The notes under the pieces: model-generated
The model's input: only the letters and a program-made list of their open reading frames with translations
Databases searched by the model: none
What the model was told of the DNA's origin: nothing
Position numbers and translations under genes: made by a program
Assembly (NCBI GenBank): GCA_050298555.1
Contig: JBNKUL010000056.1
Coordinates: forward strand, 1 to 23,783
Source of the DNA: JAPHSX01 sp050298555
Lineage (GTDB): Bacteria > Pseudomonadota > Gammaproteobacteria > Thiohalomonadales > Thiohalomonadaceae
Direction: 5' to 3'
DNA length: 23,783 bases
Shown here: positions 8,084 through 15,019 of the stretch, in pieces
How the letters are laid out: the number at the start of each line of letters is the position of its first letter
How positions within the stretch are numbered: the stretch's first letter is position 1

Positions 8084-8200
8084 GCTACAGAGTTTGTTTT
8101 TTGCGCGTCAAGCAGTTCCCTCCCAGTTCTTCTCGAACTCCCATTCTTCATTACCTGTATGCAAAACCTTTCGAATATTTTAACTATCAGGTGAATTGAT
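8084..8200 (+). promoter_or_regulatory. Conserved csp 5' leader (copy 2)
   Basis: A 117-nt leader with the same ordered blocks as 5381-5495: GCTACAGA (8084-8091), CAGTTCC (8113-8119), CTTCTCGA (8129-8136) and TACCTGTATGCAAAACC (8152-8168). The last block ends 32 nt before the ATG, against 33 nt in copy 1. The ribosome site is AGGTG before GAATTGAT. Nearly equal overall length with changed internal spacing suggests selection on RNA form rather than mere recent duplication. Confidence 0.65.
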
Positions 8201-8404
8201 ATGGCTACAGGTACTGTAAAGTGGTTTAACGAGTCCAAGGGCTTCGGTTTTATTTCTCAAGACGATGGTGGTGCTGACGTTTTCGTCCATTTTAGTGCCA
8301 TCCAGGGTGCAGGTTTTAAGACGCTTGCCGAAGGTCAGGCGGTGAGCTTTGATCTGGAAAATGGTCCCAAAGGCCCTCAGGCAAGCGGCGTTAACCCCAT
8401 GTAA
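8201..8404 (+). CDS. CspA-family cold-shock protein (copy 2)
   Basis: 67-aa cold-shock domain protein with RNP1 KGFGFI and RNP2 VFVHF. It is nearly identical to copy 1 through residue 50 and diverges at the C-terminus (QASGVNPM instead of QASNVVAS). It is a nucleic-acid chaperone by family. AGGTG precedes the ATG. It is followed by a GC-rich hairpin (8465-8509) and then an RRM gene on the same strand, which may be reached by read-through. Facing away from copy 1 with rhlE between them, the pair frames a small RNA-handling island. Confidence 0.97.
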   Translation: MATGTVKWFNESKGFGFISQDDGGADVFVHFSAIQGAGFKTLAEGQAVSFDLENGPKGPQASGVNPM

Positions 8405-8464
8405 GCAGCGCCCGGCTGTGAATGTGACGCCGCTTCTCTGCGCCTGAGCATCCGGCCACATCAG

Positions 8465-8509
8465 CCCGGTACCTTTGCATCCCTCATTCAGAGGGGAGGG
8501 GCCGGGTTT
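8465..8509 (+). terminator. GC-rich hairpin after csp copy 2
   Basis: CCCGG (8465-8469) pairs with CCGGG (8502-8506), with an inner stem CCCTC/GAGGG (8481-8485 with 8491-8495), followed by only three T residues. It is likely a partial terminator or attenuator that leaves some read-through into the RRM gene. Confidence 0.5.
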
Positions 8510-8605
8510 ATGCCTCTCTCCCACTTCGTCAAACAGGACGAAATGTCATCACGCAGCTACCTACACGCTGCGCTGCAGCCATCCCCATCTTTAAGGAGTC
8601 ACTAA

Positions 8606-8872
8606 ATGAAAACACTGTTTGTGGGTAACCTTGCATCACAAGCTACCGTAGAGGAAGTAACCGCCCTGTTTGCCGAATACGGTAAGGTTCGCAAGCTGGA
8701 ATTGCCGCGCGATATATTTAGTGGACGCAACAAGGGATTTGCTTTCGTCTCTATGGAGGGGCATGAGGCACGCACAGCAATGGCGGCCCTGAATGGTAAG
8801 TCGTTTATGCAGAACATTCTTAAGATCCGTGACGAAAAGCCCAAACAAAAGGGGCGTGGCCATCGGCGCTAG
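8606..8872 (+). CDS. RRM-domain RNA-binding protein
   Basis: 88 aa, a single RNA recognition motif: RNP2 is LFVGNL (residues 4-9) and RNP1 is KGFAFVSM (about 43-50) after the expected beta-alpha-beta spacing. The tail KPKQKGRGHRR is short and basic. This is the small bacterial RRM type, found in cyanobacteria and many proteobacteria, where members are often cold-regulated. An ideal AAGGAG with 7 nt spacing precedes the ATG. The upstream csp gene on the same strand suggests joint cold control. The gene converges on the gene at 8929, with the second RAYT repeat between them. Confidence 0.95.
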   Translation: MKTLFVGNLASQATVEEVTALFAEYGKVRKLELPRDIFSGRNKGFAFVSMEGHEARTAMAALNGKSFMQNILKIRDEKPKQKGRGHRR

Positions 8873-8895
8873 AGTGCGACCGGCCACGCAAGGAA

Positions 8896-8927
8896 GGACA
8901 GGGAAATCGTGCTCTGTCCCCTATTTT
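8896..8927. repeat. RAYT-associated palindromic repeat, copy 2
   Basis: GGACAG (8896-8901) and CTGTCC (8914-8919) form a perfect 6-bp stem around GGAAATCGTGCT, followed by CCTATTTT. The element matches 728-757 nearly base for base, including the flanking CCTATTT, and has a better stem. It lies between two converging stop codons, a typical REP location, and may also serve as terminator. Confidence 0.75.
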
Positions 8928-8928
8928 G

Positions 8929-9333
8929 CTATCTCTTAACGCTGATATCAGCGGCTAGCTGCCACACCCTGTTGCTTAGCCGGTTGCGGTAGCGCCGGCG
9001 GAAGAGATAGGTGAAGGCGGTGACGGCGCTACCGTCGGCAAGTTGGACGGTAACGCGCCTGCGCTCGTAGTACTTCCCCTCGTAGCGGTCCAGCCGCCGC
9101 AGCTCCGCGTCACGTAGGTCGAATACGATACGCCCCTCTACCTGGCTCCCCTTGCACGGCACCATCCCCGGATAGGATTCGCCGCCGATATGACGGCGCT
9201 GATGCCCCCGGAGCGTGGCAGCTGCCTGGCGGTGCGGACGCCGGATTAAACCCTTCCAGACCTGCGGGTAGATCAGGGTGCCGTAGATAAACAGGTTGTG
9301 CATCGACATGGGGAGAACTGCTCTCATGACCAT
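8929..9333 (-). CDS. Gamma-glutamylcyclotransferase-like (AIG2 family) protein
   Basis: 134 aa. It carries the substrate-loop motif YGTL (17-20) after a first strand, the YPGMVP segment (about 54-59) and a glutamate in LDRYEGKYYERR (E85) that matches the catalytic Glu of the fold. The family releases 5-oxoproline from gamma-glutamyl amines or peptides, but the true substrate here is unknown. The start is uncertain: ATG codons at 9333, 9327, 9309 and 9303 are all in frame, and the conserved region begins just after 9303 (MHNLFIYGTL). Only AGG before 9333/9327 resembles a ribosome site. The C-terminus is rich in arginine (LFRRRYRNRLSNR). Confidence 0.85.
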   Translation of the reverse strand: MVMRAVLPMSMHNLFIYGTLIYPQVWKGLIRRPHRQAAATLRGHQRRHIGGESYPGMVPCKGSQVEGRIVFDLRDAELRRLDRYEGKYYERRRVTVQLADGSAVTAFTYLFRRRYRNRLSNRVWQLAADISVKR

Positions 9334-9493
9334 TACGCCTGAATTCTACTTCCTTTCTTGATGCTGACAAACACTGTTAGCGCAGCGTTGTCTCTAATAT
9401 CAGAGCCGTACTGCATGACTACTGGCAAGCTTCTTGCGAAGTGACCTAACTGAAAGGTGCCACTGCAGATAAGTCGTTGTATTTGTTTTGAGT

Positions 9494-9531
9494 ATCACAC
9501 AACGAACGTTCGGTGATGTCGCGATCGCGAC
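9494..9531. promoter_or_regulatory. Abutting palindromes upstream of the NifZ-domain gene
   Basis: CGAACGTTCG (9503-9512) is a perfect 10-bp palindrome and GTCGCGATCGCGAC (9518-9531) a perfect 14-bp palindrome, separated by GTGAT, which itself pairs with ATCAC at 9494-9498. The cluster lies 36 nt before the start codon and is a likely operator or leader structure. The remaining bases of the 233-nt gap (9334-9566) show no gene. Confidence 0.5.
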
Positions 9532-9566
9532 AATTGGCACACGCTGTTTGTTCACGAGGAGGGGAT

Positions 9567-9818
9567 ATGAATATTGAAGATCTACGTAAGGGTGATGCGG
9601 TGTACGCGGCGGCCACCATTATGAATGACGGCTCGGTGCCGGATGCCGCCGATGGCGAGGTGTTCGCGACGCCCGGTACGCGCGGTATGCTGCTCAACAC
9701 CGGCTATCTTGAGGAGCACCCGGATACCACCCTCTACCTGGTCTGCTTCGAGAATAGCGAGGGTGAGCTGGGGCAACCCGTTACCTGCCTCGGTGAGGAG
9801 TTGAGCGTCACCGTGTGA
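9567..9818 (+). CDS. NifZ-domain protein
   Basis: 83 aa from the ATG at 9567, which follows a strong GAGGAGGGG. The open frame begins at 9513, but that part crosses the palindromes and is not coding-like. The pattern DAVYAAATIMNDGSVPDA, GTRGMLLNTGYL, LYLVCFEN, LGQPVTCLGEEL matches the small SH3-like NifZ domain. NifZ assists P-cluster maturation of nitrogenase. No nif gene is visible in the window, so the actual role is open: a nif-island outlier, or a metal-protein helper elsewhere. It is probably monocistronic or read into the gene at 9944, which lies 125 bp downstream. Confidence 0.8.
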   Translation: MNIEDLRKGDAVYAAATIMNDGSVPDAADGEVFATPGTRGMLLNTGYLEEHPDTTLYLVCFENSEGELGQPVTCLGEELSVTV

Positions 9819-9943
9819 GGTCAAAAACCGACAAGGATGTCGCTACGCCGCCTGTCCTGACTGGCCGATAAGCAGCCCCCTTTTAAAACCATGTGTAGTA
9901 GAATCGGCGCTCGCCAATAAAAAGATAACAAGGCATCTCCGCG

Positions 9944-11128
9944 TTGAAAAAGGCCGTCATCTCAATTCTGCTTCCCCTGCTGCTGTTGGCGGCTACCTAT
10001 CTACTGTGGGGCTGGTCTGTAACCGCCCTAAATATTGTCTCCGCGCTCCTCGCCCTGACGCTTGGTGCCGGGCTGGCGGTGGCCGCTGCGATGGCCAACG
10101 ACTCCGGCAGGGGCGGGTTTATTGTCCATAGCTTCCAGTTTATGGGGATGACCTATCCGCTGGTCTTTCTGCTCGGCCTGATCGGCAGCATCTCCGTGCT
10201 CTACAGTGACTACGAAGGGAAGCGGGAGATTGCGACCGGGCTCGCCTCGATGAGCCTGATCTGGCTGGGCCTGACCGGGCTGCTGCTGCTCGCGGGAGGC
10301 GCCGCCGAGAGGGCCGGGCGGACGCGGCGTGAGCGGGAGTGGGAAAAGGAGCTGGCGGCACAGAAAAGACCCTACCTGGTCCACCTGCCGCACTGCGGTA
10401 CGGCGATCCCTGATGAGTACCTGGGCGACTACCTGTTAAGCAGCGAGGAGCTGGAGCGAAACATTATTGAATATGCCGACCTCTATACCGATGAGCTGTT
10501 TGCGCCGATGCTGGAGCGGTTCGGTGGGGTAAAAAGCGACTACTCCCGCCTCTTCTTCGACCCGGAACGCTTTTTCGACGACGAACAGGAGGCGATGAGC
10601 CGCAAGGGGCTGGGCTGGTTTTATGAGCGGGCGATCCTGGAGGAGAAACCGCTGCGTGGTACGCAGAGCAAGGCGCGTGTCGCGGACTATTATCACCACC
10701 ACCATAACGAGCTTAACCGCCTGACGCAGGAGAAGCTCGAGCTCTACGGCCGCTGCACGATTATCGATTGTCACTCCTTCTCCAATGAACGCTACTGGTT
10801 CCATGACCCCGCCATCGAACTGCCCGATATCTGTATCGGCTACGACGAGGAGCATGTGGACAGGGAGCTGGTGGAAAAATTAAGGGAGGCCTTTGCCCAC
10901 TATGACGTTGCGATCAACAGCCCCTACTCAGGGAGCCTGGTGCCCACCGAGTTCTATGGCAAGGAGAGGCGTGTGAAGTCGGTGATGATAGAGATAAACA
11001 AGCGACTCTATCTCGATGCAGACAATAACAGAGGCAACGATTACGAGGTGATTCGCAACATCCTCGAAATGGTGATGAACCAGTTGATCTTCGAGGAAAA
11101 CTATAAGGCCAGGGAGTACGGCGCCTAG
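9944..11128 (+). CDS. Membrane-anchored N-formylglutamate-amidohydrolase-like protein
   Basis: 394 aa from a TTG start (AAGG 10 nt upstream). The first 125 residues hold about four hydrophobic helices (roughly 4-23, 28-50, 66-88 and 98-120). A charged linker (AERAGRTRREREWEKE) follows, then a complete FGase-type domain: HLPHCGTAIPDEY (147-159), SDYSRLFFDPERF (198-210), YYHHHHNEL (249-257), DCHSFSNE (275-282), PYSGSLVP (327-334) and VMIEINKRLY (347-356). The His/Asp/Glu residues form the zinc amidohydrolase core. FGases normally lack membrane helices, so the fusion is unusual. By the positive-inside rule the enzyme should face the cytoplasm. The substrate is unknown. Confidence 0.85.
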   Translation: MKKAVISILLPLLLLAATYLLWGWSVTALNIVSALLALTLGAGLAVAAAMANDSGRGGFIVHSFQFMGMTYPLVFLLGLIGSISVLYSDYEGKREIATGLASMSLIWLGLTGLLLLAGGAAERAGRTRREREWEKELAAQKRPYLVHLPHCGTAIPDEYLGDYLLSSEELERNIIEYADLYTDELFAPMLERFGGVKSDYSRLFFDPERFFDDEQEAMSRKGLGWFYERAILEEKPLRGTQSKARVADYYHHHHNELNRLTQEKLELYGRCTIIDCHSFSNERYWFHDPAIELPDICIGYDEEHVDRELVEKLREAFAHYDVAINSPYSGSLVPTEFYGKERRVKSVMIEINKRLYLDADNNRGNDYEVIRNILEMVMNQLIFEENYKAREYGA

Positions 11129-11163
11129 CTGTGAAAGACGCCCCTTTTGGATAATCGACACCC

Positions 11164-12267
11164 TTACTCTCTTCTCAGCGTCACCTCAATGATCTCCCCG
11201 GGATGCCACAGTCGCATACGCGGCCCCCACAGGCCGGTGCCGCGGCCAACGATCAGCGTCATCCCGCCAATACGGTAGTCCCCGGCAAGGTAGGGGTAGA
11301 GGCGTTGTACCAGGTAGCCGAAGGGCCAGATCTGACCGCCGTGGGTATGTCCCGATAGCATCAGTGTGACGCCCGCGGCGGCGGCCTGTTGCGCCTGCAG
11401 CGGCGAGTGCGACAGCAGTATGGTGACGCCGTCCCGGGCGTGAGCCAGCAGCGGTCTCAGCTGTTCAGCGGGGGCACCCTCTGCCCGCCTTTCGTGGCGG
11501 CTGAGGTCATCGACGCCCAGCAGGGTCAGCCCCGGCGCCGCCACCTGGGCACGGTTGCGCAGCCACTCAATGCCGGCCGCCTCACTCATGGCGATGGCGG
11601 CATCGCTCTCGCCGTGGAACTCGTGGTTACCGGTAACGGCATAGACCCCCAGTGGTGCCTGGAGGCGGGAGAGTATCGGCTGCAGCGAGGGGGCCGGAGT
11701 GCCATGTCCCTCGAAGAGGTCACCGAGCAGGACGATCATATCCGGCCGCAGCGCCATCACCTGGTCGACGCGGGCCGAGAGCCAGCGCTCACCGAGCTGG
11801 CTGCCGAGGTGGAGGTCGGAGATCATCACCACTCGTGTACCGTCGAGGGCGACGGGGAGGGTGGGGCTGGCCACCTCGTGACGCACCACCACCGGCGGCC
11901 GGCCCCCCTGTAGCAGCGCGACGACCACCAGAGCCGCGGTGAGGGAGAGGGCGCCCGTGCGCAGGGTGTTGCGGTGCGGCCTGGCAAGGGCGCCGAAGGC
12001 GGTCACCAGGTCGAGTGCAAGCAACACCGTGCTGGCGATAAACAGCACCCCCAGCCAGTCCAGGGCGAGCTGTTCCAGCCGCGCCAGCACGCCATGCGTG
12101 ACACCGTGGCCGAGCTGTATCGCGCCACTGTAGATCAGCCAGATGGTAAGCGAGGCGACCCAGAAGCGGCGTCGTCCTCTGGCGTTAAAGCAGCGCAACG
12201 AGGCGACGTGCCAGCTGAGGTAGAGGTGCAGGATGGTCGCGACCAGCGTCAGAATAAGCGCAAACAC
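11164..12267 (-). CDS. Membrane metallophosphoesterase (YkuE/YaeI-like)
   Basis: 367 aa from a GTG start with GGAGG close upstream. About four N-terminal transmembrane helices (1-20, 36-56, 70-92 and 104-120) precede a calcineurin-like phosphoesterase domain with every metal-binding motif: SDLHLG (150-155), GDLFEGH (182-188), GNHE (213-216), LSHSP (285-289) and GHTHGGQ (306-312). The family cleaves phosphodiester or pyrophosphate bonds, and close relatives act on membrane lipids such as UDP-diacylglucosamine, but the substrate here is not decided. It lies 49 bp downstream of the ClC gene on the same strand, with a short GC hairpin between, and may be partly co-transcribed. It converges on the gene at 9944. 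Confidence 0.92.
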   Translation of the reverse strand: MFALILTLVATILHLYLSWHVASLRCFNARGRRRFWVASLTIWLIYSGAIQLGHGVTHGVLARLEQLALDWLGVLFIASTVLLALDLVTAFGALARPHRNTLRTGALSLTAALVVVALLQGGRPPVVVRHEVASPTLPVALDGTRVVMISDLHLGSQLGERWLSARVDQVMALRPDMIVLLGDLFEGHGTPAPSLQPILSRLQAPLGVYAVTGNHEFHGESDAAIAMSEAAGIEWLRNRAQVAAPGLTLLGVDDLSRHERRAEGAPAEQLRPLLAHARDGVTILLSHSPLQAQQAAAAGVTLMLSGHTHGGQIWPFGYLVQRLYPYLAGDYRIGGMTLIVGRGTGLWGPRMRLWHPGEIIEVTLRRE

Positions 12268-12280
12268 ACGTCCTCCAGAA

Positions 12281-12305
12281 AAATTAATAAAGTGGGGCGT
12301 CCCCC
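12281..12305 (-). terminator. Weak hairpin between the ClC and phosphoesterase genes
   Basis: On the minus strand GGGG-ACG-CCCC (12294-12304) is followed by ACTTTATTAATTTTT. The stem is only 4 bp with a U-rich tail. It may attenuate transcription before the phosphoesterase gene. Confidence 0.3.
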
Positions 12306-12316
12306 GCTAACTTTTG

Positions 12317-14089
12317 TCAAAGCCGGTAGCTGCTCTCTATCTCGGCCTCGGTCAGGATGCCGTAGACCCTGGGGATCCCCGGCACCGTGGTGCGGGTGAT
12401 AAATAGTGCCTCGGCACTGCTGTTCTGCAGCAGCTCTCGCGCCTCCTGTACCGTCGCCGAATAGTCGAGGGCGACGACGTGAAGACGCTCGGCCGGCAGC
12501 GACAGCAGGTCCAGCTCCTCCTCTTCGCCGTGCTCCTGTAGGGCATGCGCGATGTCCACGGCGCGAAACAGCACGTCGTCCTCCTCTTTTTGCCACAACA
12601 GGATCCATGCCGGTGTCTCCTTGAGGGCTCCCTGCAGTTCGCTGCGTGTATTGACTCTGGGGAGGCGGGCAAAGCTGCGGTTCATCACGGCGCCGACGCC
12701 GACCTTACGCAGCGACTGGGCGATGGGGTCGTTGCGGTAGTCGTGCCCCATTCCCTTGAGCAGTGCCAGGTACATCGATTCGCGCCCGTGCAGCAGGCCG
12801 CTGGTGAGGGTGGCGGTGATCACTGCCAGCATGCCGGGGAAGATGATGTTCGGGTTGCCGGTGAGCTCGAGTATGGCGATGAGACCGGCGAGTGGTGCCT
12901 GCAGGGTGGCCGCCATCATCGCCCCCATCCCCAGCAGCACATAGAAGGCGCTGACATTGGCATCGACGATCCCCCAGGCGTGGGCGGCGTGCGCGAAGAC
13001 GGCGCCAATGGCCGCACCGATCACCAGTGCCGGGCCGATGAGTCCGCCGGGTATCCCAAGCCCGACCGCGCTGGTGCTGGCGATGAGCTTGAGGAAGATG
13101 ATGGCGATGATCACCGTCAGTGCCGGCTCGCCGAGGATAAGGCGGTTGACGGTGTCGTAGCCGATACCCATCACCTCGGGTACCACCATACCGATCACGC
13201 CGATAATGAGGCCGGCGACGAGCGGGCGTGACCAGAGCGGTATGGTGGCGGACCAGCGAAAGCTGTTGCGCAGCAGGCGGATGAACGCCGCGGCGAAGAG
13301 GCCGATCAGTATCCCCATCGCCACCACATAGGGGAGTTCGTGCAGCGAACCCAGGGCCACGGCGGGGACATTGAAGGCGAGGTCGGAACCAAACACCGCC
13401 TGTGACAACATCGTCGCGCTGACCGCGGCGAGCAGCACCGGGGCGAAGGCGGCGACGGTGTAGTCGAACATCAACACCTCGAGGGCGAACACTACGCCGG
13501 CCAGCGGGGTGTTGAAGGAGGCGGCGATGGCCGCGGCGGTGGCACTGGCCGCCAGCAGCCGCAGGCTGTTATTCGGCAGGCCGAGCTGTTGTGCCGGCAG
13601 GTTGCTGGCGGCGACACCGAGGTGAACGCTGGGCCCTTCACGGCCCACGGAGTGGCCGCTGATAATCGCCACCGCGCCGCCGAGCAGCTGCACCATGGCG
13701 TTGCGCAGCGGGAAGCGCCCCTGGAAGAAGGCGAGGCGCTCCATCACATGCAGGACACCGACGGTGCGATCATCGTCGGCCAGGCGGTGGAGCAGCAGTG
13801 CGATCAACAGGCCACCGGCGAGGGGCAGCAGCAGGCGGCCGAAGAGCGGGAGGGTTTCATAACTGCCAGGCGGACCGGAGAGAAAGGCCGCCTGTGAGTG
13901 CTCGACCAGCAGTCGAAAGGCGATCGAGGCGAGACCGGCAAAGAGGCCGCTGAGCAGACCGAGCAGGGCGATCTCAAGCAGTGCATTGGGGTTGGCCAGG
14001 CGCAGGCGAAATGCCTCGAACCGACGCAGCAGGCTTTCGTGCAAACTGTTGAGCGTGAAACGTGACCGTCTCTTCATGGGCGTTAGCAT
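12317..14089 (-). CDS. ClC-family chloride channel/transporter with C-terminal CBS region
   Basis: 590 aa. Typical ClC helices fill about residues 36-445, and a soluble CBS-pair-like region fills about 461-590 (KVGVGAVMNRSFARLP, then YGILTEAEIESS). The gating glutamate is present in GREGP (E151), the second filter loop is GLGIPGGLIGP (343-353), and the anion-coordinating tyrosine is likely Y440 (ESMY). The first filter loop is GVLHV (111-115) rather than GSGIP. Aligning SFNTPLAGVVFALEV with E. coli ClC-ec1 puts V205 where that exchanger has its internal proton glutamate E203. This suggests weakened or absent proton coupling. The start ATG 14089 is tentative, with ATG 14077 as alternative. The phosphoesterase gene follows downstream. 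Confidence 0.95.
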   Translation of the reverse strand: MLTPMKRRSRFTLNSLHESLLRRFEAFRLRLANPNALLEIALLGLLSGLFAGLASIAFRLLVEHSQAAFLSGPPGSYETLPLFGRLLLPLAGGLLIALLLHRLADDDRTVGVLHVMERLAFFQGRFPLRNAMVQLLGGAVAIISGHSVGREGPSVHLGVAASNLPAQQLGLPNNSLRLLAASATAAAIAASFNTPLAGVVFALEVLMFDYTVAAFAPVLLAAVSATMLSQAVFGSDLAFNVPAVALGSLHELPYVVAMGILIGLFAAAFIRLLRNSFRWSATIPLWSRPLVAGLIIGVIGMVVPEVMGIGYDTVNRLILGEPALTVIIAIIFLKLIASTSAVGLGIPGGLIGPALVIGAAIGAVFAHAAHAWGIVDANVSAFYVLLGMGAMMAATLQAPLAGLIAILELTGNPNIIFPGMLAVITATLTSGLLHGRESMYLALLKGMGHDYRNDPIAQSLRKVGVGAVMNRSFARLPRVNTRSELQGALKETPAWILLWQKEEDDVLFRAVDIAHALQEHGEEEELDLLSLPAERLHVVALDYSATVQEARELLQNSSAEALFITRTTVPGIPRVYGILTEAEIESSYRL

Positions 14090-14108
14090 AACACCGCTGC
14101 CGTGATAT

Positions 14109-14136
14109 ATGACTCGGTCCGCTTTACCCTTATAAT
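14109..14136 (+). promoter_or_regulatory. yeeN promoter
   Basis: ATGACT (14109-14114, TGAC core) and a perfect TATAAT (14131-14136) are separated by 16 bp. The transcript would start near 14143, so the ATG upstream of 14169 would lie outside the mRNA. Confidence 0.55.
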
Positions 14137-14168
14137 CCGTGCCATTTCATCGATTCGGAGTACTCCAC

Positions 14169-14882
14169 ATGGGACGCGCCTACCAAAACCGCAAGGTGTC
14201 CATGGCCAAGACGGCCGCCGCCAAGACCAAGGTCTACAGCAAATATGGACGTGAGATCTACGTCGCCGCCAAGGCGGGCGGTGTCGACCCCAACGGTAAC
14301 CTGACCCTGCGCGGGCTCATCGAGCGCGCGAAGAAGGACCAGGTGCCGACCCACGTCATCGACAAGGCGATCGAGAAGGCCAAGGGCGGTGCGGGCGAGG
14401 ACTACTTCCCGGCGCGCTACGAGGGCTTTGGCCCCGGCGGCTGCATGGTGATCGTCGACTGCCTGACCGACAACCCCAACCGCACCATTGGCGATGTACG
14501 CACCTGCTTTAACAAGGCCAAGGCGAAGATCGGTGCCCAGGGCTCGGTGAGCCATATGTTCGACCACGCGGCGATCTTTGTCTTCGAAGGTGACGAGGAG
14601 GCCGTGCTGGAGGCACTGCTGGAAGATGATGTGGATGTCACCGACATTGAGAACGAGGATGGCAAGCTCACCGTCTTCGTTCCCCACACCGAGTATGGCA
14701 AGGCGAAGCAGGCTCTCACAAACGCCTTCGGTGAGATCGATTTCGAGGTGGACGAGATCCAGTTCGTCCCCAAGGGGACGACGCCGATCAGTGGCGACGA
14801 TGTGGCGGTGATGGAGAAGTTTCTGGAGATGCTCGACGATGTGGAGGACGTGCAAAACGTCTTCCACGACGCCGAGTACTGA
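14169..14882 (+). CDS. yeeN: YebC/TACO1-family protein, YeeN type
   Basis: 237 aa. The start is ATG 14169, with GGAG 8 nt upstream and the family's usual MGRAYQNRK opening; the frame also runs back to 14139 but that part lies at the promoter. Landmarks are AKTKVYSKYGREIYVAAK, HVIDKAIEKAKGG, ARYEGFGPGGCMVIVDCLTDNPNRT, FNKAKAKIGAQGSVSHMFD and the acidic C-terminus VEDVQNVFHDAEY. Members were first described as DNA-binding regulators; more recent work on YebC-type proteins points to relief of ribosome stalling at proline-rich stretches. Which applies here is not visible, though a proline-rich client lies in the window (porin-like gene, 19819-20940). The gene has its own promoter and terminator. 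Confidence 0.95.
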   Translation: MGRAYQNRKVSMAKTAAAKTKVYSKYGREIYVAAKAGGVDPNGNLTLRGLIERAKKDQVPTHVIDKAIEKAKGGAGEDYFPARYEGFGPGGCMVIVDCLTDNPNRTIGDVRTCFNKAKAKIGAQGSVSHMFDHAAIFVFEGDEEAVLEALLEDDVDVTDIENEDGKLTVFVPHTEYGKAKQALTNAFGEIDFEVDEIQFVPKGTTPISGDDVAVMEKFLEMLDDVEDVQNVFHDAEY

Positions 14883-14898
14883 TCACGCCCAACTATTT

Positions 14899-14927
14899 GG
14901 GGGCCGAGAACGCGGCGGCCCCTTTTT
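14899..14927 (+). terminator. Intrinsic terminator of yeeN
   Basis: GGGGCCG (14900-14906) pairs with CGGCCCC (14916-14922) around a 9-nt loop, followed at once by TTTTT (14923-14927). It lies 18 nt after the stop codon. Confidence 0.92.
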
Positions 14928-15019
14928 GCCTGTCATTCAATCGACTAGTCTAGAGTAAACAGAATGTCCGCGTGATTCCCTGCCGGCCAGACCCTGACCT
15001 GCTGTATGGAGAGAGAGCC

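Noticed and set aside
8180..8524. 114-aa open frame on the minus strand over csp copy 2
   Set aside because: It is the antisense of a clear cold-shock gene; a similar shadow exists over copy 1.
12545..13231. 228-aa open frame on the plus strand
   Set aside because: It is antisense to the ClC membrane domain; its composition is charged and unstructured, with no family features.
14130..14867. 245-aa open frame on the minus strand
   Set aside because: It mirrors yeeN codon for codon; yeeN has a promoter, ribosome site, terminator and a known family.
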